From Valencia hispanica (Eukaryota; Chordata; Actinopteri; Cyprinodontiformes; Valenciidae): a stretch of 64,000 bases of DNA. Both the position numbers and the translations under genes were made by a program. This document shows positions 33,240 to 44,166 of this stretch, piece after piece (within the stretch, counting starts at the first letter, position 1; the number at the start of each line of letters is the position of its first letter). The notes beneath the pieces were generated by a model. It did no database searches. It saw only the letters and a list, made by a program, of their open reading frames with translations, and was not told the DNA's origin. The DNA is taken from the NCBI GenBank assembly GCA_963556495.2, contig OY747713.1:2901321-2965320 (forward strand), in the 5' to 3' direction.

Positions 33240-35290
33240 TGTATAGCGACTACTGTAAACACATACACTAGTAATACATGATGAGGCCTCTTAGATATAA
33301 ACAACGAATGGTGCATTACCGCCACCACTAGTGTGGAAGGTGGACCAGAATGACGCTCAAAACAAAAAGCTAATTTAAACAAAAAAAACAACAACAAAAA
33401 AACTCAAATCCTCCCAAATATTCGACTTTCTTTGAAAAACTGAAATAAAACCTGATAATACTCACTTTTCGAGTCCTTTCTCAAAAGATCAATAAGGTCT
33501 AGTTTCATTTTCATCTTACTTAAGTTTTGGATTAGTTTTCTTCTTTCTACCTGGTATTTCTGACATTGTAATATAACATGATTTATAGTTTCTTCTTCAC
33601 CACAGTGTTCACATTTTCCTGTATTATGTTTCCCTATTATGAATAATGTATTGTTTAAACCCGTATGGCCAAACCTCAATCTAGAAATAATCACCTCCTC
33701 TCTCCTACTCCTTCCAGTGCTTCTCATTTCTCCTACACTTCTGTGAATTTTATAAAGCCATCGTCCCGTCTTTTCCTCCTCCCATTGTTTTTGCCATTTT
33801 TTCTTCATTTCTTGCGTTATCATGCTCTTTATCTCTTTTTGACCAAAGTTAATAGTCAAGTCAACTATTGGGTTTATTGTTGCTTCCTTTGAAATCCTAT
33901 CAACCTCTTCATTTCCTCTGACTCCATGGTGAGCTGGGATCCATAAAAAAATGACTGTAAGTCCCATCATATTTATCCTATAAAGTGTTTGCTGTATTTC
34001 TATAAGGATGTCTGCAACAGATTCTAAACTGGTCTAGTTTGAGTTCTACAGGTTTTTTATTCATTGTCTATCCAAAGCTTTTTGTTTCCTTCTTTTCTTT
34101 CTCCCAGCAAGGATTTAGTATTTCTTGTGTTGGATGATCTTGTCTCTGACCCTGAAGATTTGCCCAGTAATTTAAAGCTATCTGTTGTCTTCTGATTTCT
34201 TTTGGCACCTCACCTGTCTCTACTAGTAAAGCTGCTATCGGGGTTGTTTTAAATGCTCCTGTTCACAGTCTTAGTGCCTGATTCCGGATAGAGTTTAATT
34301 TTAAAAGAGTCGTTTTTGCTGCTGAATTGTATGCTACACACCCGTAATCTAACACTGATCAAATCAACCCAGTGTATATATGGCCTTCAATGATTTCCTG
34401 TCTGCCCCCCATTCACTCCCAACTAAACATCTCATTATATTCAACACCTTTTTACTTTTATCCATTATACTCTGAATGTGTACACCCCATGTTATCCTTT
34501 CATCAAACCATAAACCTAGGAATTTAAATGTATTTACTCTTTCTAACACCTGACCATACAACTTAAGTTTAAGTTCCTCTCTAACTCTTTTCCTTCTAAA
34601 GAACATTGTCTTAGTCTTCTCCACAGAGAATTTAAAACCCCATTTGTATGACCATTCCTCCACTTTACCAATTGCTTCTTGTAGTTTCTTTACAATAAAC
34701 TACATTTTTTCCTCTCTTCCATATTTCCCCATCATCTGCAAAAAGTGAGAACCCCATCCCATCTTTGATACCATTAAAAACATCATTTATCATCAAAGAA
34801 AATAATAATGGACTCACTATACTCCCCTGTGGTGTACCATATTCCACAGGAAACTTTCAGAAAAAATCTTCCCAATTCTCACTTGAATATGTCTTCCCAT
34901 TAAAAAATCCTTTACCCATTTAAACATTCGTCCATTGATTCCCATTTTCCTAAATTTAATTAGAAGCCCTTCTCTCCACATTGTATCATATGCTTTTTCT
35001 ATATCGAAAAATACTGCCACCACAATCTCTTTGTTTATTTGTGCTCTCCTAACTTCATGTTCTAAACATAAAATAGGATCCATTGTATTCCTTCTAAAAC
35101 CACTTTGATATTTAGATATATATCCTTTTTTTTCTATATAGTACATTAATGTTTTGTTTATCATACACTCCATTATCTTACAAACATTAGTTGTCAAAGC
35201 TATTGGTCTATAATTTCCTGGATTAGTATTATCTTTTCCTGGTTTTTGAATGGGTACTACCACTGCCTCCTTCCAGCTACAAAACTCTAT
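33240..35290 (-). pseudogene. I/Nimb-like LINE with reverse transcriptase and RNase H
   Basis: On the minus strand, 35263-34817 encodes the reverse transcriptase N-terminal half (PGNYRPIALT, FRRNTMDPIL, FFDIEKAYDTMW). After a frameshift, 34850-34665 gives GTPQGSIVSPLLFSLMIND and the active-site FADD. Then 34663-34364 gives the thumb region (FKFLGLWFDERITW). A stretch of 400 bases follows with frames broken. Then 33970-33404 encodes the end of an RNase H domain (FLWIPAHHGVRGNEEVD) and a zinc-knuckle-like CEHCGEEETINHVILQC. Reverse transcriptase followed by RNase H and a Cys-His motif is the I-clade layout. At least three frameshifts make it inactive. The 3' untranslated part includes GGCGGTAATGCACCATTCG near 33300-33320. 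The endonuclease is missing. Confidence 0.8.
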
Positions 35291-36027
35291 ATGAGCTCAT
35301 TGGGCATTTGCAGGTGTTTGGTGGAACAAAACCAAAGGTAAAATATGCTTCATCATATTTTCTACTGTTTGGTTATTGGTTTAGAAGTTGGTTTAGAAGC
35401 TTATTTGGCAATGTTTTATCTTCTGTTTTGCGTTTATGTGGGAGCCTCATCATATACCTGTCTGTCATATAAGCTTTTAAATTTTAACCATTCATACCGC
35501 TCCCCCCCACCTGCAATGACTCATCATAAAAAATCCTCGAACATTGTGCGTTGTTCTTCTGGCATTTGTACGGAGGCCCTAAGTCCAAGATTTTCCTACA
35601 AACATTCATAGGAAATCTTGGACAAATCCATCTACCTCGCCACAAACTTACGAACGGGCAACTGGATTCGTATAAGGCTGCCTTTCCAAAAAATCGGTGG
35701 TAGGTTGTTGGCAGCCATCCGTACGAGACATTGTGACCTAGCCTTAAATATGAGACAATATCACATGAAACTGACGACGGAGTTTTCTACGAGCGATACG
35801 TATCGTAGGCGAAAAACCCAAACTACTTTTCAAATGGTCAAAAAATGCTGAGTTAGCGGTTGTCAAGGCAACTCCACCTTATATAAGCTTTTTAATTTGG
35901 AGTAGGCGTGTCTCTCTTCACTCTGGGCCCTGATTGGACAGAAACTTGGAGAAGAGAAACACCTACGACTGGATTGAGAAACTGCTCAGATCCTAAAGGT
36001 TCTGAATATTTCACCGGGTCAGAACCA
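35291..36027. other. Intergenic, nothing recognised
   Basis: This is the flank between the I/Nimb-like LINE and the L2 tail at 36028. No feature could be supported. Confidence 0.4.
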
Positions 36028-36205
36028 CCATTTCATTCAATTCAATTCAATCCAGTTTATTTATATAGCGCCAATTCACAACAGATGTCATCTCAAGGCT
36101 CTTAACAAGAAGTTATTTCAACACATTTATACAAACGTTCCAACCAGTTAAAAACTTTCCTATTTAAGGAATCCCAGCAGATTGCGTCAGTCATTCTAAG
36201 CGGAA
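36028..36205 (-). repeat. L2-clade LINE 3' tail fragment
   Basis: It reads ATTCAATTCAATTCAATCCAG, then TTTATATAGCGCCAATTCAC and AACAGATGTCATCTCAAGG. This is the reverse complement of the 3' end seen at 18960-19022. It continues to GGAATCCCAGCAGATTGCG near 36185. Only the tail is present. Confidence 0.75.
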
Positions 36206-37489
36206 CATTCTGGGGGAAAATCTGACCGATGCTGTGATTGTGGAACAACTGGACCTGGTTAAGCTTTGAATGACGGTAAAAGACGGCTGAGCTGTGGAGG
36301 TCCAAACAGGGGCTGGCTTTATCACTGCTGCAACTAAAATCCTGATATTGTCAGATGAAAATGTTTGCGTTTTATTTAAAACAAAGTTTGTAAATATCAT
36401 GGAACTTCTGGCCACTAAAAGCCGTGGAAGAGTAAATCCGACTGAACCGAGTGTTCTGAGGTGTTCTCCTTTATGTTTTACTGTAGAAAACTGTAAATTG
36501 TGTCAGAAATGGAAGAGTAACAGCAGTTCTCAGTGATTTTACATCAGCGTCATTAACAACACACTTAAATGTTGTTAAACTGTAATAATGAGGTTTATGA
36601 GCCTCAAACAGAGCTCTTGTAGATGATATTCTACATCTTGAATATTTTAGCTGAATATGTGAAGAGGTTCCTGATCATAAAGTAAAGAGGAACAAGCTGC
36701 AGTTGGTATTTACAGGCTCCTCATTATAAACAGCTCTGCTTGTTTTCTCTGCAGTCAGCAGGTTGGGTTCTGTGTTTGTGGGTCAGCGCCATTTGCAGAC
36801 TCACCTGCAGAACTGGACGTCGGTACCAGCCCCGTTCATAACGTGCAACCACAAGCTAATTTTTCCCAGGTTAATAAATCTCCCGCTCTGTGTCTGCACC
36901 TCCACTGGAAAATAAAACATCTGCATTTTGCTGAAGCATGAGATTCCTACGGTATATAAGGAGCAGACTGCTGCTGCGACGCCGGAGGGGCTCGTTAGAG
37001 GCTATAAATCCTGCACACATGCACTGTCAGCACAGACGCAGCGGGAAACAAACACTTACAAACCTAAAAGCACATGATCATAACTGACCTAGATATAACC
37101 TCAACATATATTCTAAAGATGTTCAATAACTTTGTTCCTATCGGATGTTTGGAGTTAGTAAAACATGAATCCTGCCCTGCTGAGCCAAAGTTTTCCCATC
37201 ATGATCATCTGATGGTGAAAACACCTGTTGAACAAACCCTGCGCTGGGTTGCATGTCGGAAACTAATCCATCCGTTTCACTCCATCACGACCAAAACCAC
37301 CAGTTCTGCTCAAATATCACTGAGCTGAGCTGAATTTTGCACTTTGGGACACGTTTGGCGTTTAATCCAGCCCTGGGTCAGTGACATGTTGTGCTTCTAG
37401 TTATCCAGCCTCACAAAAAGGGAACTTTTTAAAAATGTGATTTCTCTGTTTCTTGCCTTTAGTTTTTATTTCAAGAAGCTTGCAAAGCC
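36206..37489. other. Intergenic, nothing recognised
   Basis: No exon or repeat family could be supported, although open stretches occur at 36294-36536 and 37074-37328. Confidence 0.4.
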
Positions 37490-37767
37490 CGCCCAACCAA
37501 TCAGAGCATCTCACTGTGTCGACGTCACTACAGTGAGACGCTCTGATTGGTTGACGCTCAGGGGGCGACGCTTCAAAATTCAGCTAGTTGAACTTCTGCG
37601 TTTCTCGCTTTTGCCGCTTTGAAGCTTGAAAAGCGGCAAAAGCGTGAAAAGTTGACGCGACCAAAGCGCATAAAGCGCCGCTGAGACTCTGAAGGCCACT
37701 ACCGTAGACTTAACATGCAATCTTTTCCCTGTTGGCGTTGACGCTTTGGGCGGTGTGAACGCGGCAT
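37490..37767 (-). mobile_element. Hairpin-rich MITE related to 56354-56686
   Basis: The right end reads GGCGGTGTGAACGCGGCAT, the same type of terminus as the MITE at 56.4 kb. A shared inner block CCAATCAGAGCGTCTCACTG is present in both. Two strong hairpins are visible: 23-base arms at 37495-37517 and 37530-37552 with one mismatch, and perfect 15-base arms at 37606-37620 and 37630-37644. The left terminus was not found. It is non-coding. Confidence 0.6.
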
Positions 37768-39077
37768 AACAACTAAAGCTAGTTATCACGGCTAACCATG
37801 CAGGGAGAATGTTTACAGTAAGGGGTTGATTTCAGCTCAGAAAGGATATATGTATTTCTCCTTTGACTTCTAGCTCTGTCCTGTGGTTTTCACCCAGTGG
37901 GATGTTCCCAGTAAACCTCCAAAAGGACGGGTGGGGCCCTGGGCATGCTCACTCCTGGTGTCATGATCTATCATTCCCACGTTCCAGCATCTAATCTCAG
38001 GAAAAAGACAAATGATTCCCAAAACAGGACTTCTTCGCTCTTTTATCAACATCTTTCTACGCTACGATTTTTGGGGTAAAGCTTGTTGACCTTTGACCCT
38101 GTTTTCCTTTGCAGGATTCCTCAAACGTGGTACAAAACAAGTCTCCACAGAGCAAAGTATCACTCCGGCATTAAGCTCGGTGATCAAAATGTCTTAGCTC
38201 CTCGTTTCTGTTCAATTAGTGGGATTATTTCCCCCACACTCCAAATCTGAGGCGTGTGGGAGGCGGCCGGTCGGGAAAGGTCGAGGATTAAACGATCTGA
38301 GCTGCAGATCCTCCTACAGAACCTCACAGGCCTGAACCTGGAGCAAGTTGCCTTCAGGTGAGGCTGAAAGACGATCCCTCTGTGTGAACCGATCTCTATG
38401 ATCCACGCCGAACGAATGTCTCTCTGCTCCAGGTTTCTGTGGGAAAACGGGAAACTAAATGCGGCAGCTGAGAGCAAAACCCGAGATTTACCCACTTCAA
38501 GCACAACAGGGGTCAGGTGTCCCCCTCCCAGCTTGTTAAAAGAAGTCCTCAGGGACACCAGTGGGGACTCCGTGAATGAGTGGGACATATGCCGCCGCCT
38601 GCTTCACAGAGACGATGACTCACGTGGCCGAAGAGGAGAAGCACTCGTTGTTTAGGTGGTTAGGAGAATGACTGCGTCCTTTGATGACTCATTTACCCAT
38701 GAAGCATCGCAATCTTTGACCCCCACCCCCCCAGGGCTAAAATAAAATGATTAAAATAAAGATTAAGAAACTAAAAAGCAAGATCTTTTTTTTTTTTTTT
38801 AAAGGACGGAGACTGATGGATAAACATTTTAACACAAAAACAAATTTTCAATCCATCAGGGATATAAACTAAATGATATGCAGGTTAATTGATCAGCAAA
38901 AACATTACATTTGTAAATGACAACTTTATTCTTGTAAATATTGACTTTAATCTGTTATTTTATGTGGCCACACCATCGTAACAGCAACAGGTAACGTTAT
39001 CTCGGCCAACCTTTAGTGCAGATTCTGGCGCTAGCCCACACCTAAATGTATTTCTAATCATTAGAGATCCATCTTAC
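37768..39077. other. Intergenic, nothing recognised
   Basis: An open stretch at 38184-38588 (-) has no known motif. If the THAP-like exon at 39078 is real, further exons should lie here on the minus strand, but I could not identify one with a Cys-x2-His pair. Confidence 0.35.
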
Positions 39078-39193
39078 CGTATCAGTTGAAGCCATCTCCA
39101 CCTCTTGTTTTCGCCCAGAGGAGAGCAGTAGTAACATATCATTTTATTGGCATCGTTTTTGTTGTTGCAACACGGGACACAGCACTGCACCAT
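39078..39193 (-). CDS. THAP-like zinc-finger first exon
   Basis: ATG at 39193 opens 38 codons plus two bases and ends at a good donor (ATACG followed by GTAAGA at 39077-39072). The peptide begins MVQCCVPCCNNKND and later has YYCSPLGENKRWRWLQLIR. This matches the start of THAP domains, which begin M-x-x-C-x2-4-C and carry a basic, tryptophan-containing helix. The closing Cys-x2-His pair should be in a later exon that I could not find. Upstream on the minus strand, 39195-39260 has an ETS/CRE-type ACGTCACTTCCG and TACGTCATCG, so a promoter fits. THAP domains occur in host transcription factors and in P-element-like or other DNA transposons. With no second exon and a transposon-rich setting, a transposon remnant is at least as likely as a host gene. 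Confidence 0.45.
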
Positions 39194-40709
39194 TGCTGCC
39201 GCGATTTGGTTGGGACACGGAAGTGACGTTTTTGACTACGATGACGTAGCGACTAGCTATCCCCAGATGCCCCAGGTGACTCTTCTTCTTCTGCCTATAA
39301 TGGATCCTGAGGTTGTGTGCTGCTCAGGTACAACTTGTTGCTATTGTTTCATGGTCCGGTTCTGCTGGAACTTTGGGTGGGGGACTCGGGTCTGCAGCTG
39401 CACACCTCCAAACACAACGGACTGGGATGTTCTGTGTGTTCTCACACCTTTCTATAAGAACCAGCAGTTTGGGCTACAGCAGAAGAACATGGGCCAGGTC
39501 GTGATACCATGACCTCGTCTCTGGTCCACTGCTTTTTCTTCCTTGAACTAGTTTTCGAATCTCCTGGCCGCTGCAGACGGGGAACATCCCCACAGACCTA
39601 AATCCCGGCCGTCTAATCGTCACGGTCTGGTTCTGGTTAAACTCGCTCCATTTTGACCATTTTTTTTCCTGCCTTTTTCCGTTCCTTTCGACCTCCACTG
39701 TCAGCTTCATGTTGTTCCTGATGAAGCACCAGAACCTCCCACACTCTGAAGGCTTCATCTGTGGACTCTGAGAGGGCAAACAGAGTCGGTATGCAGCAGT
39801 CCCCACTGGGAAAATCTCATCCTGCTGTGGAGAGCTCACCCCTGACCTCTGACCTCTGCTCTCGACACGTATCTGAGTCTGATGTGGTCTTCCGGACCCT
39901 CCCTGGAGGTTCTGCTCATACAGACTGACAGCTCTGCATGTTCTCAGAGCCGACAGCGTGCACAGGGAGCGTGTTTTCTCAAGGCCTCGTCTGCTCTTAG
40001 AAAAACACTCCATTTGTTCTGGGAGCCTCTAGAGAGTTCAGTCTGTGCTGCTGAAGGTCGGTCAGAGCGCCATGAAAGCTGCAGCGGCACGCAGATGTTG
40101 AATCTGACACGGATCCGTTGATGACGAGCGCAGTTTATGTTTTTCACCGTCCTGCAGAGACGTCCTGCAGCATTTTCCGAGAAGAACCCGTGGAGCAATC
40201 CGGCTTCAGAAAATAAACTTAAGTGCTTAGACTCCTACAAAACCTCTAACAGCACATCAGCCCTCACCAAACATCGGTGCAATGCTCTAATCTAAGGATT
40301 TACTTGTTTTTGTGAAACATAAAAGACCCGTTAAAGCTCCTGAGATGATTGCAACAATTATCTTCCAACAGAACTGCTGTCTGTGGAAGACAGTTTTACT
40401 TCTGCGTAGCTGAAATTATTGGTAAGAACTTTGTGTTGCAGTAGAGAAACTAGCAGCCAGAGTGAAAGATGCATGAATCTTGAGCTCTAGGTATGAAGTA
40501 GGTTCTGTTTGCCTCAAAAAGCAGTGGAAACTGTGATCTTGGAAGTTTCTGCTTTCAAACAAATAAATAGCTAAGTTAATTCCTCAACTAACTAAACAAC
40601 ATGACTGACCTAACAGACAAAAAAACCCATTTACTTTTAAGAGTAGTTTTACCACACCATACCTTTTACTTTAGTCATATTTTTGTAAAGTGTTGCTACT
40701 CTAACGTAG
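39194..40709. other. Intergenic; CRE/ETS-like motifs at the left edge
   Basis: Bases 39220-39255 hold GGAAGTGACG and GATGACGTAGCG, which could be promoter elements of the minus-strand THAP-like exon. The rest (open stretches at 39147-39512, 39474-40013) has no recognisable domain. Confidence 0.4.
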
Positions 40710-41224
40710 AGCGCACGTCTTTGATCGGTCAGCCCCAGATAGTTTCACCAGAACGGTGCTCTATAGTCGATGTAATTAGTAGTCAATGCAGCTTTTGGCC
40801 ACCAGATGCTTTGTATAGCAAGGCCAGTTTATCTAATCTGGTCTTTTGGTGATGTTGAACACCAGGAGGTGTAGAGAACAACACAACAGACGCTGTGTTT
40901 GTTCGTTTCCATGCATTTCTAGAGGATTCTATGAGCTGAACTTCTAGTAAAAAGCTTTCCATCTCAATCAAAACTCTCTCTCTGTCGGCCATTGCTCCTT
41001 GACTGGATGTGCGTTTACAAGCTGAAGTAAATAATCTGTCATCGACCAGAGACGTCACTGCAATGGTAGGCAGACCCGCCAGAAAAGGTCTGCGCCCCCT
41101 GCTGTCCTGGAGGGGAATTGCTTTGCAACAACCGACACACCAACGGAGAAGTATAAAAGGAAAACGCCTCCGTCAACACGTGTGTGTGCAAACTTGCTGA
41201 CGGAGAAGCATAAACTAGGGTTTA
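40710..41224 (-). mobile_element. Non-autonomous Harbinger-like element, copy 2
   Basis: This is the reverse-oriented homologue of 12171-12765. Its outer end is intact here (right side, GACGGAGAAGCATAAACTAG then GGTTTA), while the opposite end is truncated near 40710. The minus-strand frame starting MADRERVLIEMESFLLEV (ATG at 40993) continues open for about 70 codons to 40783, longer than in copy 1 because a stop present there is absent here. Both copies carry the motifs GGCAGACC and CAGGGGGCGCAGACC (or complements). Family as for copy 1: Harbinger-like by terminus and size, unproven. Confidence 0.55.
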
Positions 41225-41234
41225 GTCGGACTTG

Positions 41235-41475
41235 TTTCCGTTAAGAGTTGGACCCAAGGTTGCCCTCTGTCACCTATTCTGTTCACAACCTTAATGAACA
41301 GAATTTCTAGGCTCAGCTAACGTGTTGGGAGGATCCGTTTTGGTGGCCTCAGGATCGGGTTTCTGCTTTTTGCAGGTGATCTGATTCTATTGGCCTCATC
41401 AGAACGGGATCTACAGCTTTCACTGGAGAGAAGACATGAAACTGGTGGAAGTAAATCACAGAAAACATCTGCAGT
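41235..41475 (+). pseudogene. LINE reverse transcriptase fragment
   Basis: The block reads GCPLSPILFTTLMNRISRLS, then a stop, and after a short stretch FGGLRIGFLLFAGDLILLAS and ERDLQLSLE. This is the region around the reverse transcriptase active site. The usual F/YADD is changed to FAGD, so a catalytic Asp is lost. It probably belongs to the same LINE family as the C-terminal fragments at 786, 3771 and 13862. Only 80 codons remain, with flanks unassigned. Confidence 0.65.
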
Positions 41476-42185
41476 CAGACAACAAATCCTGGCTGAGATG
41501 TCTTGGGTACGGGTTTAAATATTAGCCTAAACCGTCATAAATAAATGTGACTTTTCACAGTTCTCCAGTTATTCACCGTGGAAACTGTAGAGCAGACGTA
41601 TTTTGGCCCTTTACTGTTCACATTAGTTTCTTTTCCATTTTCTAAGTCATGAAATATTTGAGCCAGGTCATAATTCAGTTAGAATAAAATAATTTTACCG
41701 CCCAGATCCAGATGGGAAGTTTGGCTTTTTTGTTGCGGATCCTTCAAACAGTTTTTATCCTCATGAGGACTGGAAAACGACAACAGCCTGTAATTTTAGG
41801 CAGTTTAGCAAAGAAAGATTTCAGCTGACCCCGTTTTGATTAGAGTTAGTTTTCAATGACAGCATGTCTTCAGTCTCTGGATATGACCTTCATAAAAGTA
41901 TAGCAGTACAGCATTGCTGCTCAGCTGTTGGGCAGTAAAATAAGATGCCATCTTTATTTAGTGCTGTTGACATTTCTGCTGCCAGACGTTTAGTTGTTAG
42001 TGACTATATAAGAAGTGTTCATACATGCATTACCTCAACATTTTCTCAGTTTTTGCTTCGCTGTCTTCAGACAGTGCTGTCATCCAGCAGACGTTACACA
42101 ATGACAGTTTATCGCCTCTTAAACACATACATTCTCACTGACTCACCAAGACACCCGAGAAATAACACTGTACCCACACCCACCC
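41476..42185. other. Intergenic, nothing recognised
   Basis: AT-rich sequence with an open stretch starting at 41945 that runs into the GC-rich repeat; no gene is supported. Confidence 0.4.
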
Positions 42186-43017
42186 CATACACACTTTATG
42201 CTCCCAGGTCCAGGTACCGATGCCCCAGTAGAGCCACCAGCCCCCGAACCCGGGAGATGGACCCCCTACCTTCTGGGACGGAGACAAGCAGACCGCCAAG
42301 GGCCCCACAGTGGCGAAGCAGCCCGACAGCCCAGGACCCCGACCAGACCGCCTGTTCCTCCTCCGGAGCCCAACCCCTGATGGCCCGTAGCGAACGGGGG
42401 TGTAAGAAGACCCCTAGCCTCCATCCTCCCGCTGGAGTATGGTGTTGATGCGTGTTGTTATAATGTGCATTTAAAACAGAGGGGTGGGATGTGGGGGAGG
42501 CAGCCACCCACCCCCCAACCCCCACCCCGAGCCCTCAGTGTCTATATGTGGTTTAACAGTGGGCACCGGCACCAGAGGTGAAGCTGATTGAACAGCTCCC
42601 CCTCTGGATGCCGAAAAGTGTGCCCACCCCAAAGTCCCTACATATGTGTCGCGTGAGAATGTTGTAAGTGGGAGTGTCTAAGTTGTATATTAAAATTGGG
42701 ACCCAGGACGCCACGGGATAGCGAGTATGGAAACCCCCCCTCCCGCACACCCCTCCCCCCCATCCAAGTGCCCTCGTAGGGGGAGAGCACCTGTCGCTAG
42801 TTAGCAATAGCCTCCCCGCCAGCAAAGGAGGCCCCCAGCGCCACCTGCGCATCGGAGGCCCCCGCAGCCCAAACCCCGACGACGTACCCGCCCAGACCAG
42901 GAGCAAACCGATGCCCCGGGCGGCCGACCCACCAAGCCGACATCCACCAGCCCCATCCGCTGTGGAGCGAGCACTGCTGTTCAATGGCCCGGCCAAACGC
43001 CCGACCCCAGCGCCCAG
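42186..43017 (+). repeat. GC-rich unclassified dispersed repeat
   Basis: C-rich sequence (CCCCCAACCCCCACCCC near 42515, CCCCCCCTCCCGCACACCCC near 42736) with embedded AT words such as GTCTAAGTTGTATATTAAAA. From memory this type of sequence is dispersed in several teleost genomes, but I cannot name the family. Open frames on both strands (for example 42553-43056 -) reflect the composition. It ends exactly where the Tc1-like piece begins at 43018. Confidence 0.4.
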
Positions 43018-43330
43018 CACCTTGTGAAAGTATTCATCCCCACTGAACCCCGTCATGAAGACTCAAGGAACCTGGTGGTCCACCTAAACTGTCATACCAG
43101 AGAAGGAGAGAATTATTCAGAGAAGAGACCACAACTCTGGAGGAGCTGCAGAGTATTCACAGCTCAGGTTGGAGAATCTGGAGGAGATCTATTAGTCTTC
43201 CACTCCACTAATCTGTCCTTTTTCAAAGAGGGACAAGAAGGAAGATGTTGTTGAAAGAAACTCAGAGGTCCATGACCATCAACATGTTGAAGGTGTTGCT
43301 CTGATAAGAGGAGAATGAATGAGACCTTTA
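43018..43330 (+). pseudogene. Tc1-like transposase fragment
   Basis: The left end CACCTTGTGAAAGTATTCAT resembles the terminal repeat seen at 51680. It is followed by the transposase mid-region at nucleotide level (CTCTGGAGGAGCTGCAGAG, ACAGCTCAGGTTGGAGAATC, then a TATTAGTC...CACTCCACTAATCTG block). Several indels prevent a continuous frame. The start of the gene and the catalytic part are missing. Confidence 0.55.
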
Positions 43331-44166
43331 ACATACTGCCTACCCATAAACTCCCTGAAAAACCCCTAACTGATCAAATTTTTCTCTATGCACATCTGAT
43401 GGAGATCGTCACCTTCAGACCCCCTGCAGGGCGATGTCACCAGGGGTTACCTGCAGCATCTGGGTAAAAGAAAAACACGCAAGGTGGAAAAATGAAAGAT
43501 GCAGCAGATGTGATGAGGCTGCCGAAGCCTTCAGAACCCTGATTCCGGCTCAGTCCGTCTGTGTGGAATGTAAAGTTATGATTGTTGTAAACCTGGAGAG
43601 ACGAACCTGTTCCTGGAAGAAGAATTTGAGCCGTTTCTGGAAGCTGCCGTCGCCGGGTGACCGAGTGTCTGTGGCTCCAGCTGGAAGAGCAGCAACCAGC
43701 CATTATCTTCACTGTTATTACTGCAGAAACTGGAGCGGAGACTCGTCTCCGTCATCAGTTTGACACATGTCGGATTTATCTGTGAAAACAGAAAGCGACA
43801 AACAGCCGGGAAGGCTAAGAACGGACCAGAAATTATAGTTGTCTTTATTTCTCAACAGCTCAGACACACAATCCCCACCGATCATTTGCAGCTCTCATTC
43901 TGCCTGTTGACAGTTTTTAGTTTTAGATCAAGTTGGACTTCTTACTTATGATCCAAGAACATTAAAGCAGTCAGAAGAGCTTTTTTTGCTTGTCTTGTCG
44001 ATGCCTTTTTTAAAGGCTTCAAACTTTTGACTTTAAATCAGATTTTCTTCAACTTTCCAGCATGATTTTCCTTTTTCATCTCTGTTTAAATTGATGTGTT
44101 CCTTCAGTGATTCTAAAAATGCTTTCATACAAAGTAAAGTCATGTTTTATAGCTACCGATTCCAAA
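43331..44166. other. Intergenic, nothing recognised
   Basis: Open stretches at 43434-43763 have no known motif. Confidence 0.4.

Noticed and set aside
38184..38588. 134-codon - strand frame as a second THAP exon
   Set aside because: No Cys-x2-His pair or other THAP feature is present, and there is no fitting acceptor in phase.
39147..39512. 121-codon + strand frame
   Set aside because: It lies antisense to the THAP-like exon and its promoter motifs, has no recognisable domain, and its Cys-rich look is not patterned.
42196..43056. Open frames on both strands in the GC-rich block
   Set aside because: High GC lowers stop frequency. The frames overlap on opposite strands and show no domains.
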